Origin: Microbulbifer sp. HZ11
GTDB lineage: Bacteria; Pseudomonadota; Gammaproteobacteria; Pseudomonadales; Cellvibrionaceae
Assembly: GCF_000708675.1 (NCBI RefSeq)
Contig: NZ_JELR01000002.1
Span: 558,001-622,000 of the forward strand
Reading direction: 5' to 3'
Length of the DNA: 64,000 nucleotides
The notes beneath the pieces were generated by a model. That model did not search any database. It was not told where the DNA came from and saw only the letters and a list, made by a program, of their open reading frames with translations. Positions 44,910 to 55,296 of the stretch are shown in pieces (position 1 is the first letter of the stretch; each line of letters starts with the position of its first letter). The translations under genes were made by a program, and so were the position numbers.

Positions 44910-45785
44910 TTGAATATGGTTAAGACCTTAACAACCTCCCTGCTGGCCTTGGCGATTGCCGCAAACGCCGCGGCTTCTACAGAGATCAACGAAAAACCGG
45001 ACACTACCGACTGGATGCCCGAGGGCAGCTTCACCAGCGGTGTGGAGGGACCTGTGGTCGGCCCCGATGGCAGCCTGTATGCGGTAAATTATTCAGAGCA
45101 AGGCACCATCGGCCGCGTCATAGCAAAAGAGTCCGGCGAAGTCTGGCTGAAGCTACCCAAAGGCAGTATCGGCAACAGCCTGCGCTTTCACCAAGGCTTT
45201 TTGTATGTAGCGGATTACACCGGCCACAATGTGCTGAAAATCGACCCGGCCAATAAAGAGATCCAGCACAGGTTCCACAACCCGCAGATGCACCAGCCGA
45301 ACGATATTACTATTGCGGGTGACGGCACCATGTATGCGAGCGATCCGGACTGGGCGAACGACAGTGGGCAGCTGTGGCGTATCTCACCAGACGGTGAATT
45401 TACGCTACTGGAAAAGGACATGGGGACCACCAATGGTATCGAGCTGAGCCCGGATGGTAAGAAGCTGTATCTCAATGAAAGTGTGCAGCGTCGGGTGTGG
45501 GTTTACGACGTGCTGGAGAATGGCGATGTAGCCAACAAACAGCTACTGATCGCGTTTGATGACTTTGGGCTGGACGGAATGCAGACGGATAGAGAGGGAA
45601 ACCTGTACATCACCCGCTACGGCGCCGGCACCGTACTCAAGGTTTCTCCCACCGGTGAAATTCTTGCAACGATCCGCCTGAAAGGACAACACCCGACCAA
45701 TATCGCTTTGAGCGCCGACGGAAGCATCGGGTACGTGACCATGCAGAAGCGCGGTGCCATTGAGTATTTCTCAATTCCTCACTGA
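44910..45785 (+). CDS. SMP-30/gluconolactonase-like protein
   Basis: A 291-aa exported six-bladed propeller. The signal peptide (MVKTLTTSLLALAIAANAAAST) precedes blades with typical SMP-30 features: TSGVEGPVVGPDGSLYAVNY (metal-binding Glu), HQPNDITIAGDGTMYASDPD (Asn and Asp), GTTNGIELSPDGKKLYLNES and FGLDGMQTDREGNLYITRYGAG. These residues match the calcium/zinc site of lactonases. It probably opens a sugar lactone in the periplasm. The start could be TTG 44910 (GGA upstream) or ATG 44916. It lies 12 bases after the GH20 gene and ends the operon at a strong terminator. Confidence 0.83.
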   Translation: MNMVKTLTTSLLALAIAANAAASTEINEKPDTTDWMPEGSFTSGVEGPVVGPDGSLYAVNYSEQGTIGRVIAKESGEVWLKLPKGSIGNSLRFHQGFLYVADYTGHNVLKIDPANKEIQHRFHNPQMHQPNDITIAGDGTMYASDPDWANDSGQLWRISPDGEFTLLEKDMGTTNGIELSPDGKKLYLNESVQRRVWVYDVLENGDVANKQLLIAFDDFGLDGMQTDREGNLYITRYGAGTVLKVSPTGEILATIRLKGQHPTNIALSADGSIGYVTMQKRGAIEYFSIPH

Positions 45786-45853
45786 CTGCGCTAGAAAATT
45801 AGAAGTAAATCTGAGGTCCGTGACTCTCACTCGCTGAAAAAGCAGATAAAACA

Positions 45854-45887
45854 AAAAAGGTGTGCCACTTGCGTGGCACACCTTTTT
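45854..45887. terminator. Bidirectional terminator
   Basis: Perfect 15-bp arms A5-GGTGTGCCAC and GTGGCACACC-T5 around TTGC, between the SMP-30 gene and the convergent 1054-aa receptor gene. Confidence 0.92.
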
Positions 45888-45917
45888 GTTGAACAACTTT
45901 GTCGGATTAACCCGCGA

Positions 45918-48900
45918 TCAGAAATTACCGCTGATCGTCAGGCCATAGCGACGGTCGGTCTTGAAGGTCAGGGACTCCTTGGTGGTGCCTTCCTGATTGA
46001 CCTGCGCCAGGGTCTTGGTTTCAAGATCCAGCAGGTTGCCGATCTCCAGTCCCACTCGCCAGTTGTCGTTCAGGGAATAGAACAGGCTCGCATCCATCAT
46101 GCCGGCAGCTTCCGTGTAGATGGGGGCGAACTCGTTGGAGTCGCGGCGGGTCACCATGTAATCCGAGCGCCAGGTGTAGGCGAGACGCATGGAGAAGTCG
46201 TTGTACTCGTACATGCCCACGATGTTGTAGTTCTGATCGGAATAGCCCTCAAGCGGCAGCCCGGAGAAGTTGCGGAAGGTATCGCGCTGATCGCTGATGG
46301 GTTGTCCATCGGCAGTGAAGCGCTGAGCACCCAGGCCGCTCTCCGGATCGTTCAGGTCATTCTGATCGATGTAGGTGTAGTTGAGCTGCAGTCCCAGACC
46401 ACTCAGCGCACCGGGCAGGAAGTCGTAGAACTGTGAGTAGGACAGCTCGACACCCTGAATGGAACCAGAGCCGGTATTCGCCGGGCCTGTCAGGCTGAAT
46501 TCCTGGGAAATGCCATTGTCCGGATTGGTCACGGTTTCGACGAAACTGCGATTGCGGATAATGTCGTGCATTTTCTTGTAGAACAGCCCCATGGAAACCG
46601 AGCCTGCGTCGGAGAAATACCATTCCGTTGTCAGATCAAAGTTGTCGGCTTTCTCCGGCTCCAGGTTCGGGTTCAGCGAGGTACCAAACAGGTTAACGTC
46701 GGTCACACCGACCACCGGGTTGCTGGCGTCGTCGGTGTCGTCGGAGCCCGGGTTCTCGCGTATCGCGGTGTAGCTGATGCCGAGGGTTTTGGTGCTGCGG
46801 GCCTGATCTAGCGTCGGGAAATACAAGCCGCGGGAGGCACCGAAACGCAGCAGTACATCGTCAGTCAGGTTGAACACCAGGTTCAGGCTGGGGAGTACGG
46901 TATCGAAGTCCGTGCCCTCAACACTCTGCACGGAACCGGTGCCATCGGCAAACGCGTAGAGGTCCGGGTAGGTTTCCTGGAAGACGCTGATCAGGCTGTC
47001 GCTGCCGGAAATGGCCGCGGGCAGTACCACGTAGCCGTCGGAGTCCAGCTGGTAGCTGACATAGCGCAGGCCCACATTACCGCGCACTGGGACAACGCTG
47101 TCATCTATAGCGAAATCAGCGCGGATATATGCCTCAAGGCGCTCTTCCCCGGTATTGGAAATATCGTGGGCGGCGAATGGGCCATCGACGCGGCCGGCGA
47201 GATCTTCGGAGCCCGAATAACACTCTGCATTGGGCTGCCCGGCGGAACCGAACGGCGCATTGTTCCAGGTGCCACAACCATTGCGCATGGCCTCACTGAA
47301 ATTCTTCACCAGGCTCATACGCGGGAAGTAGAAGTTGCTGGTGATATCACCCTGCAGTACCTGACCATCGTAAAAATCACTGAAGTCGACGGTCTCCCAG
47401 GCTTCCGGAGCGACATCTGGACCGGCCTTGTCCACCTGCGCCTTCACCCAGCCTTCATTCACGAAGCCCCAGTTGGCGTACTCGGTGTTGCGCATGGTCA
47501 ACGCTTTATCCGAGTAATACATACCGGTGTGAATTTTGTTGAACAGGCCATCCAGCTCGTAATCAAGATCGAGACGGAAGCTATCGCCCTCGGCGTCCGA
47601 GTTGACCTCGTGATCCAGCGCGGTGGCAATATAGTGGGTCTGGTTTTCACCGGCCCAGTTTGACCAGTAACCCGGGTTGTTCCAGGTGGGGTTCAGGAAC
47701 TCGACGGTGGGCAGTGAGCCGCGCAGATCCAAGAATACGTCCGAGGCACTGGAGCCTGGGGCAACGCGGGCGTTGATACCATAGTTGTGCACAATCTCTT
47801 CGGATTCGACGTGCTGGTAGTCCACGGATACCGTCATGCGATCCGTCGGCCGGAAGGTCACATTAAGGGAGGTATCTTCCACCGAGTTGATGTTCTGGTT
47901 GTAACGGGAGGAAGCCAGCATCGGCAGTTCGGCGTCGGCGCGGATGATACCGCTGGTGAGGTAACCGTCGTCGAAAGTGATGGGATGCGCCTCGTCCTCC
48001 AGCCAGTGGGCGGCAAACCAGGTGGTGGGGTGGAAGCCCTGCCCCTGGGTACCGATCACACGCTCTTCCCACTCAAGCTCGGCCTTGGAACTGATGTGTT
48101 CCAGGGTAGCGGTGATCCTTTCATCGTTGCTCTGCCACTGCACGGAGCTGGCAAAGCCTTCGCGGGTGCGATCATTTTCTGCGGTGCGCAGGGAGAACTG
48201 GCCAGGGGCATACACCACACTGCCGGGTTCCTGACCGGGAATCATCGGGCCTTCCAGCGGCGAGTCCTCTGCCGGGCGAACCACCGCACCCCAGGCCATT
48301 TCGCCAATAAATGCATCGCCGCGGGAATAGTAGTTGGCTACGCCGACGCCATCGCCGCGGGTTTTGTATTCGGAACCGGAGCCCGCTACCAGGAAGCCGA
48401 TCTTACCGATATCGGTTTCCCAGGAATCGGAAAACAGTCCGGAAAAGGACGGCGTGGCCTCCTCACGAAAATCGCCGTAATTAGCTTTGGCGGTAAACGC
48501 CAGAATCTGCTCGTCGGAGTCCAGCGGCTTGCGGGTAATCAGGTTTACCGTGCCGGCGATACCACCGGCGGTCAGGTCCGCGGTCTGGTTCTTCACCACT
48601 TCTACCGCGCCCAGCAGTTCCGGGGAGATATCTTCGTAGTTCAGGCCACCCCAGGGATTGGCACTGAAGGCATCGCGACCATTGATCTCACTGCGTACCC
48701 GGTCGAGACCGCGCACCAGCACACCGGTGCCTTCATCGGCGTAGTGGTTGGGGTCGTCGGACGCGGCAAAGCGCTCGATGGTCACGCCCGACACCCGCTG
48801 CAGGGCCTCGGTCACGGACTTGTCTGGCAGTGCGCCGATGTCCGATGCGGTAATCACGTCTTTTACCGTGTCCGCATCCCGCTTCAGGTCCTGTGCGGAC

Positions 48901-49082
48901 TGCAGGTTGGAACGCAAATCACCGTAGACCACAACCTCTTCTACCAGTGCATCGTCGATTTGTTCTGCTTCCTGTGCAGCGAGCTGTCCTGGCAACAGGC
49001 CGTAGACCGCGCCGCATACGGCGATACTCAGCAGTTTCCTGTTGAACACTCTGTTAAATGTGGGATGGAATTTCCTTGGCAT
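45918..49082 (-). CDS. Large TonB-dependent receptor (carbohydrate type)
   Basis: A 1054-aa outer-membrane receptor of the large class typical of oligosaccharide importers. It has a signal peptide (LLSIAVCGAVYGLLPGQLAAQ), TonB box EEVVVYG and a plug with the pattern DIGALPDKSVTEALQRVSGVTIERF, GLDRVRSEINGRDAFSANPWGG and VEVVKNQTADLTAGGIAGTVNLITRKP, then a long barrel ending DRRYGLTISGNF. The LPDKSVTEALQRVPGV pattern marks the family found with polysaccharide loci. GAGGG lies seven bases before ATG. The nearby GH20 enzyme suggests GlcNAc-containing oligosaccharide as ligand (inference). A pair of 13-bp palindromic sites lies upstream. Confidence 0.93.
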   Translation of the reverse strand: MPRKFHPTFNRVFNRKLLSIAVCGAVYGLLPGQLAAQEAEQIDDALVEEVVVYGDLRSNLQSAQDLKRDADTVKDVITASDIGALPDKSVTEALQRVSGVTIERFAASDDPNHYADEGTGVLVRGLDRVRSEINGRDAFSANPWGGLNYEDISPELLGAVEVVKNQTADLTAGGIAGTVNLITRKPLDSDEQILAFTAKANYGDFREEATPSFSGLFSDSWETDIGKIGFLVAGSGSEYKTRGDGVGVANYYSRGDAFIGEMAWGAVVRPAEDSPLEGPMIPGQEPGSVVYAPGQFSLRTAENDRTREGFASSVQWQSNDERITATLEHISSKAELEWEERVIGTQGQGFHPTTWFAAHWLEDEAHPITFDDGYLTSGIIRADAELPMLASSRYNQNINSVEDTSLNVTFRPTDRMTVSVDYQHVESEEIVHNYGINARVAPGSSASDVFLDLRGSLPTVEFLNPTWNNPGYWSNWAGENQTHYIATALDHEVNSDAEGDSFRLDLDYELDGLFNKIHTGMYYSDKALTMRNTEYANWGFVNEGWVKAQVDKAGPDVAPEAWETVDFSDFYDGQVLQGDITSNFYFPRMSLVKNFSEAMRNGCGTWNNAPFGSAGQPNAECYSGSEDLAGRVDGPFAAHDISNTGEERLEAYIRADFAIDDSVVPVRGNVGLRYVSYQLDSDGYVVLPAAISGSDSLISVFQETYPDLYAFADGTGSVQSVEGTDFDTVLPSLNLVFNLTDDVLLRFGASRGLYFPTLDQARSTKTLGISYTAIRENPGSDDTDDASNPVVGVTDVNLFGTSLNPNLEPEKADNFDLTTEWYFSDAGSVSMGLFYKKMHDIIRNRSFVETVTNPDNGISQEFSLTGPANTGSGSIQGVELSYSQFYDFLPGALSGLGLQLNYTYIDQNDLNDPESGLGAQRFTADGQPISDQRDTFRNFSGLPLEGYSDQNYNIVGMYEYNDFSMRLAYTWRSDYMVTRRDSNEFAPIYTEAAGMMDASLFYSLNDNWRVGLEIGNLLDLETKTLAQVNQEGTTKESLTFKTDRRYGLTISGNF

Positions 49083-49309
49083 GGCGAACCCTCGGTGATG
49101 TTTATTTTTTATTCGTATCGGCTTGTTTGATTATTAGTATCTGCGCGGCCACCTGGGCATTTTCTACACCCGTGCGCACCCTGCCACTCCCCCTGAAAAG
49201 GCCCGATAAACGCCCCCAACACACAACTCCTGGACGCTGCCCCTACTCCAATCATTGCAGGAGGTAAAAAAAGCTCCGGGAACTCTCTAAGCCGGTTCCC
49301 CCGGCCAAC

Positions 49310-49322
49310 CCGGTGGTACCAG
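49310..49322. promoter_or_regulatory. Putative operator, distal copy
   Basis: CCGGTGGTACCAG differs from the site at 49371 by one base. It lies 228 bases before the receptor start codon. Confidence 0.45.
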
Positions 49323-49370
49323 AGCGAGCCCCGACTGCGAGCGATACAAGGTGAAGATCTAAAAAATGGA

Positions 49371-49383
49371 CTGGTGGTACCAG
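49371..49383. promoter_or_regulatory. Putative operator, perfect palindrome arms
   Basis: CTGGTGGTACCAG has arms CTGGT and ACCAG around GGT. TGGT-N3-ACCA arrangements are typical of GntR-type sites. The 61-bp distance to the second copy is near six helical turns. Confidence 0.45.
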
Positions 49384-49577
49384 CGCATACTGGAAAACAT
49401 ACCAACCAGGAAAATAACTTTCAACATTAAATTTTATTAATGTTAGAAACTTTCACAAGCCAGGCTCCCCCCTCGACATCTCCCGGTTAACACTCGTTAA
49501 CGGATCTTTACCCAACGGAATTCAACGAAAATGCGACCGCGATTGTCTCAACCAGCGCACACCACATAGGAGACACC

Positions 49578-50003
49578 ATGAAACGTCTGTACAGCGCTGC
49601 CGCTTTCGCGGCCATTGCCACGGTGACCGGATGCGCCAGCGCCCCGAAAGCGCCGCCGGTTTTTTCCGAGTCCTTCATTACCAGTATCACCCCGCAGGGC
49701 AACCATCTGTTTACCTACACCGCCAGTCTGAGCATGGAAAATGCAGGAGGTGGCCGAAAACCGGGCGGCGGCGGTCGAGGTGGCAAGGGAGGCGGAGGCC
49801 CCGGCGGCGGCATGGGTGGAGGTAAAGGCGGCGGCGCGGGCGGGATGCCGGCCAAAATGCGCGAAAACGCCAGCGAGGCCGCCATGGAACGTCTGGACCT
49901 GGTGCTCGCAGAAACCAACTACTGCCCACATGGGTGGTTTGTTATCGAAAAAACAGCAGACCGGGGCAATGTGGAGGTTAAAGGAGAGTGCCGAGCCCGT
50001 TGA
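49578..50003 (+). CDS. Gly-rich small lipoprotein
   Basis: A 141-aa predicted lipoprotein: signal peptide MKRLYSAAAFAAIATVTGC with the lipid Cys at 19. A strand segment (FSESFITSITPQGNHLFTYTASLSM) is followed by a Gly-dominated stretch of about 35 residues, with interspersed Arg, Lys and Met (~57-90), then a C-terminal part with two Cys (NYCPHGWFVIEK ... VKGECRAR) that may pair. AGGAG lies before ATG. The family is unknown. The Gly/Lys/Met tract could be a flexible tether. It is followed 66 bases later by a second lipoprotein gene. Confidence 0.75.
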   Translation: MKRLYSAAAFAAIATVTGCASAPKAPPVFSESFITSITPQGNHLFTYTASLSMENAGGGRKPGGGGRGGKGGGGPGGGMGGGKGGGAGGMPAKMRENASEAAMERLDLVLAETNYCPHGWFVIEKTADRGNVEVKGECRAR

Positions 50004-50069
50004 GGACCCTACGATTCTCCGTGAGATAGCGTAAACTGGCCTGAATAAATCCAACTCTGGGCGTTATCA

Positions 50070-50690
50070 ATGAAAATTCGGGCCAGTGCCATCCTGTCAC
50101 TGTCTGTCAGCGCGCTGTGGCTGTCAGGCTGTGACACCAAGTCTCACCCAACTGCACAGGAACATCCTGCCGACCAATTTCTGAAAAACATCGCAGCCCA
50201 TTGCGGCCAGGCTTTTGCCGGAGACATTACCGCCAATGAGCCGCCCTCCGATAAACCCGACCCGTTTGAAGGCGAGGAACTGGTCATGCATGTGCGCGGC
50301 TGCGAGAACCCGGTACAGGAAATTCACATTCCCTTTCACGTGGGCGACGATCGATCCCGCACCTGGATTCTGACACGCACGGAAAACGGGCTTCGACTCA
50401 AGCACGATCATCGCCACAAAGACGGCAGTGAGGATGCTGTCACCATGTATGGTGGCGATACCGCCAGTGCGGGAACAGAAAACCGCCAGGAATTTCCGGT
50501 GGATCAGGAATCCATTGAGACGTTTAAGCGTGAGGGACTGAATGCGTCACTGGAGAATATCTGGGCCATGGAAATTCACCCGGACCGATATTTCATCTAT
50601 GAATTAACCCGCCCCAATGGGCGGGAATTCCGCGTGCAGTTTGATCTGAGCAAGCCCGTACAGGCCCCACCGGCACCCTGGGGGCACTGA
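50070..50690 (+). CDS. Unknown 206-aa lipoprotein
   Basis: A 206-aa predicted lipoprotein with lipobox LSGC (Cys 21). The mature part has one further Cys pair (AAHCGQAF, VRGCENP), a strand region RSRTWILTRTENGLRLKHDHRHKDGSEDAVTMYGG, and closes with YFIYELTRPNGREFRVQFDLSKPV. I recall similar hypothetical proteins in marine gammaproteobacteria but know no function. It probably shares a transcript with the Gly-rich lipoprotein gene and converges on fghA. Confidence 0.75.
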   Translation: MKIRASAILSLSVSALWLSGCDTKSHPTAQEHPADQFLKNIAAHCGQAFAGDITANEPPSDKPDPFEGEELVMHVRGCENPVQEIHIPFHVGDDRSRTWILTRTENGLRLKHDHRHKDGSEDAVTMYGGDTASAGTENRQEFPVDQESIETFKREGLNASLENIWAMEIHPDRYFIYELTRPNGREFRVQFDLSKPVQAPPAPWGH

Positions 50691-50712
50691 CCCCCGAGGC
50701 GGCTGAATTTAC

Positions 50713-51555
50713 TCAGGGGTTATGCAGCAGATAGTCTGCGTGGAAACGCAGGTGCTGCTCGATAAAGGTGGCAATAAAATAGTAACTGTGGTCGTAGCCC
50801 GCGTGAAACTCCAGTTTCAGTGGATAACCCGCCGCGTCCGCCGCCGCCTTGAGGGCATTGGGCTTCAGCTGCTGATCCAGGAACTGATCCTCTTCCCCCT
50901 GGGATACCAACATCGGTAATTGCGCAGTGGCGCGGCTCAGTAGCGCGGTCGCATCGTATTCCTCCCACAGGGATCTATCCGCCCCCAGGTATGCCGCCAG
51001 GGCCTTCTCTCCCCAGGCACAGGCCATGGGATTGCAGATGGGACTGAAAGCAGACACCGAGGTATAGCGGCCGGGGTTTTTCAACGCAATGGTCAGCGCA
51101 CCGTGCCCTCCCATGGAGTGGCCGCTGATGGCACGGCGATCACTCACCGGGAAATTTTCCTCAATCAGCGCCGGTAACTCTTTCACCACATAATCGTACA
51201 TCTGATAGTGCGGCTTCCACGGCGCCTGGGTGGCGTTCACATAAAAGCCAGCGCCCTTGCCGAGATCATACGCCTCATCATCCGCTACCCTGTCACCTCT
51301 GGGGCTGGTATCCGGAATCACCAGAGCAATACCCAACTCCGCCGCCATACGCTGAGCGCCGGCTTTCTGGGAAAAGTTCTCATCGGTACAGGTAAGGCCT
51401 GAGAGCCAGTACAGCACCGGAAACCGCTGATTCTTTTCCGCCTGGGATGGCAGGAAAATGGAAAATTGCATTTCACAATCGAGCGCATCCGAGCGATGGC
51501 GATACTGGCACTGGTTGCCGTCAAAGCTCTGGGTCTTGCTGACAAGTTCTAGCAT
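50713..51555 (-). CDS. fghA: S-formylglutathione hydrolase
   Basis: A 280-aa esterase D-type enzyme that splits S-formylglutathione into formate and glutathione, the second step of glutathione-dependent formaldehyde removal. The nucleophile is S147 in [10 protein letters not shown]; the acid and His of the triad are in [14 protein letters not shown] and AGYDHSYYF. The oxyanion-region [11 protein letters not shown] is also present. GAGGTG lies before ATG. It follows frmA by 12 bases on the same strand, so both steps are made together. Confidence 0.94.
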   Translation of the reverse strand: MLELVSKTQSFDGNQCQYRHRSDALDCEMQFSIFLPSQAEKNQRFPVLYWLSGLTCTDENFSQKAGAQRMAAELGIALVIPDTSPRGDRVADDEAYDLGKGAGFYVNATQAPWKPHYQMYDYVVKELPALIEENFPVSDRRAISGHSMGGHGALTIALKNPGRYTSVSAFSPICNPMACAWGEKALAAYLGADRSLWEEYDATALLSRATAQLPMLVSQGEEDQFLDQQLKPNALKAAADAAGYPLKLEFHAGYDHSYYFIATFIEQHLRFHADYLLHNP

Positions 51556-51567
51556 GCGGGAAGCACC

Positions 51568-52767
<1,200 letters not shown>

Positions 52768-52954
52768 ATGCCTGCCTGTCTTTAATACACTGGTCGCCGC
52801 CGCTGTCGCACTGTTTTACATCAGAGATCAATTCTCACGCCCTTTCCTGGTGCCGGAGATTCACCACTCGGCTCCATAACACCGGAGCCCGGCGGGTTCC
52901 GCAGAGCTGGCCCATTCCTTGCTCCGCCATGGATAAAGGACAACAAAAGGCTCA

Positions 52955-53341
52955 ATGACGATGACCGACCACCAATGGCTGATGACCTCCCAGGCACTCA
53001 ACTCACTGCGGAAACTGCGCAAACGTATTCAGGCCGAGTTTGGCATCAACCTGCGTTTTTCCGATTTTAATTTTGAGCAGCAGCTGGCTGATCTCAAGCA
53101 CCGCAGTAAAGATACGGAGTCGCTCACTCTGATCGCACAACTGGAAGCCATGAAAGGAGGGCCGTTCCTCACCGGCCAAGAGCCACCGGAACGACTGTAT
53201 CGCGGGCAGAAAGTTTTACGGGAATCCGCGCACAAGGATATCTATGAAATGATTTATGGCGATGAACTTGCGCTACACGATGGGCGGGGGTCTCAAGCGC
53301 AGCCACGCAGGATGTATCGCGGCCAGCCCGTGATCCGCTGA
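52955..53341 (+). CDS. Unknown protein with duplicated YRGQ-V motif
   Basis: A 128-aa soluble protein. The N-terminal ~75 residues are helical and basic (LRKLRKRIQAEFGINLRFSDFNFEQQLADL). The C-terminal half carries the motif LYRGQKVLR (~80) and again MYRGQPVIR at the very end. The pattern resembles the short YRG motif of DUF4278 proteins, but I am not sure of the assignment. AAAGG precedes ATG 52955; the second ATG, two codons on, is also possible. It stands alone between frmA (divergent) and the exported protein gene (convergent). Confidence 0.7.
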   Translation: MTMTDHQWLMTSQALNSLRKLRKRIQAEFGINLRFSDFNFEQQLADLKHRSKDTESLTLIAQLEAMKGGPFLTGQEPPERLYRGQKVLRESAHKDIYEMIYGDELALHDGRGSQAQPRRMYRGQPVIR

Positions 53342-53400
53342 CCGCCTGCCTCCCGTTAAACGGAACAGGCAGACCGCGAGTGCCGGGGGGTAACGCCTGG

Positions 53401-54177
53401 TTACTTGCGGGCCAGATCCTGCAGAGCATCCACTTCCAGAATATCTTCCATCTCGTCGAGTACTTCCTCGGCAAGTTCCTCCAGCAGACGCTCAGTAGCC
53501 TCACGGGTGGTATCTTCCACGGTACCACCATCTTTCGGGGCCTTGGTACGGTAGCGGGCCTGCAGTTTCAGGTCGGCGATGTCCACACTCCCTTCCCGCA
53601 GAGCTGGTGCGCCGGCCTGCGAGCCCAGTAGCTGGTAGTGAAATTTTCCATAGGCCGTCATGGTGCCCTTTTCCACGTCATAATCACTGCTGCTGAATAT
53701 ATCGAGAATTTTCTGCCGCACCGTTACATCAAATTCGGTATGCAGCGTCAGCGGTGCGGCACTATCCACAACACGCACCCGCTCATCGTCAAAGAATTCA
53801 CCAAATTGCTGCTGAACCTGCTGGTTGAGGTACACAGCAAACGCATCATTGGCTTTCTTGCGCATTTCCCCCAGGCCACTATTACTGCCCGACAGCGCCA
53901 AAAGTATCTGCAGGTTACTGCCGGTAAGCGGGGTGGGTGCTTCGACACGAATATCAGAAGGCGCTACCGACAGCCAGAATTCCGGCTCACCGCCGGTATA
54001 GCCGGACCAGCCGCTTGCGGTGTTGGCAGAAAGCGCCGGGGACCAGGCAGTCAGACAAGACAGCATCAGCGCCAGGACAAGCGGCAGGGTTTTGGATCGC
54101 GGAGAGTGAACAGGGTGAGATTCGGGCGTGGGAAAATGGCTTAGGGGTAATCTTAGGGGCATAGTGTCTAGGGGCAT
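53401..54177 (-). CDS. Unknown exported 258-aa protein
   Basis: I do not recognise the family. A long N-region leads to a signal peptide (LPLVLALMLSCLTAWSPALSANT). The mature part has strands and helices with a RVRVVDSAAPLTLHTEFDVTVRQKILDIF region and ends in an acidic helix (TEDTTREATERLLEELAEEVLDEMEDILEVDALQDL). The start is ATG 54177, with GGAG seven bases upstream; a direct repeat of GGGGCATAGTGTC places a second in-frame ATG five codons later. It lies 134 bases downstream of the phosphatase gene on the same strand; a small palindrome at 54269-54291 falls in the gap. Confidence 0.68.
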   Translation of the reverse strand: MPLDTMPLRLPLSHFPTPESHPVHSPRSKTLPLVLALMLSCLTAWSPALSANTASGWSGYTGGEPEFWLSVAPSDIRVEAPTPLTGSNLQILLALSGSNSGLGEMRKKANDAFAVYLNQQVQQQFGEFFDDERVRVVDSAAPLTLHTEFDVTVRQKILDIFSSSDYDVEKGTMTAYGKFHYQLLGSQAGAPALREGSVDIADLKLQARYRTKAPKDGGTVEDTTREATERLLEELAEEVLDEMEDILEVDALQDLARK

Positions 54178-54311
54178 AGTGTCGCTCCCGGGTCTTCGGG
54201 TTAATAGATCGTGCGGCCAGTAGGCGAAATACCAGTTTGCTGCACGAATACTATCCCTTGCAACCTGCGGGCCAGATTCAGAATCTGGCCCCGGGAGCGA
54301 ACGAGTCGACA

Positions 54312-55256
54312 CTACTGAAGATAGCGCGCCTTGAGCAGGGCCAGCTCCTGAGCATCCACATCCAGGGCGTGCTGAATATAGCCTTCTACGGAACCGTGCT
54401 GGCGCTCCATTTCGGCAAATGCGGACTCCAGCCAGGATACTTCCACGCCGGCCAGTACATTGCGAACTTCCGGCGGCAGCTGGGCAAAGAATGCATACAT
54501 CTGCCTCTGTTTTCCGCTGGCATCTTCCGGCAGCTGCATGATGTCGTGCTTACTGTTTTTGATGACTTCATTGGTCAACAGGTAATCCTGCTCAATGGTT
54601 GCGCGGTCTACCCCCAGAGCGGTGAGAATCAATGCGGCACCGATACCCGTGCGATCCTTACCGGCAGAGCAGTGGAATAACAGCGCGTCGTCGGACTCGA
54701 TCAGTTTCTGAAACATGGCTTTGTAGTGCGGTGTCTGTTGCCGGACCAGGCCAACGTAGCCTTTGTCCATCAGCGCCACCAGATCCTGCCTGGTGAAGTC
54801 CGGCTTGCGCAGCACCTTGCCGAACTCTGCTTCCCAATCCGCCATCATCTGGTAGTCCCAGGTCATATGATCGATTTCACCGGCCTGCCAGTGCGTGGGC
54901 TCGCTCGAGCGCTCTTCACTTGAACGGAAATCCACCACGGTGGCAATGTCACGATTCGAGAGAAACTCGTAGTCCCCTTCGGTGAGGTTGGTCAACACAC
55001 CGGAGCGGTAAAGCTTGCCCCACTTTACGGTTTTCCCATCGGCAGTCTTATAACCGCCGAGGTCACGGAAATTGCGCCCGCCTTCCAGTGGCAGTACCCG
55101 GGTGTGCTCGATGGCTGCCGGGACAGCAGCCTGCTCAGCTGGCAAGGTTTTAACCTGAGACAGTGCGTTGCCGCGCATCACGTCAGAAGAAGCACAGCCA
55201 CCCAGTGCCAGTGCCGCAAGCGCGGCAACCAGCGTATTCGTTATCCGTTTATTCAT
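54312..55256 (-). CDS. Lipoprotein tyrosine phosphatase (LipA/Y_phosphatase3-like)
   Basis: A 314-aa predicted lipoprotein (lipobox LGGC, Cys 21). The phosphatase signature is HCSAGKDRTG at 195-204, with nucleophile C196 and phosphate-binding R202; NFRDLGGY (62-69) marks the bacterial Y_phosphatase3 group, which acts on phosphotyrosine and also on phosphoinositides. Being exported, it is more likely to dephosphorylate external compounds than cell proteins. It lies 40 bases downstream of a TonB receptor gene, suggesting that it trims a phosphorylated ligand taken up by that receptor (inference). Confidence 0.88.
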   Translation of the reverse strand: MNKRITNTLVAALAALALGGCASSDVMRGNALSQVKTLPAEQAAVPAAIEHTRVLPLEGGRNFRDLGGYKTADGKTVKWGKLYRSGVLTNLTEGDYEFLSNRDIATVVDFRSSEERSSEPTHWQAGEIDHMTWDYQMMADWEAEFGKVLRKPDFTRQDLVALMDKGYVGLVRQQTPHYKAMFQKLIESDDALLFHCSAGKDRTGIGAALILTALGVDRATIEQDYLLTNEVIKNSKHDIMQLPEDASGKQRQMYAFFAQLPPEVRNVLAGVEVSWLESAFAEMERQHGSVEGYIQHALDVDAQELALLKARYLQ

Positions 55257-55296
55257 GGTTCACCTCAATATGTTTTCTTGATAACCAGATCAATGA

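Larger units (their letters stand above)
49083..49577. other. 495-bp divergent promoter region
   Basis: No gene. It separates the 1054-aa receptor (leftward) from the lipoprotein genes (rightward). It contains two near-identical 13-bp palindromes (listed separately) and, at 49483-49501, an inverted pair of GTTAAC boxes (GGTTAACACTCGTTAACGG). Confidence 0.55.

Noticed and set aside
54182..54300. Inverted repeat TCGCTCCCGGG / CCCGGGAGCGA with an inner palindrome as a fourth repeat copy
   Set aside because: The nested layout is similar, but the shared core sequence is absent.
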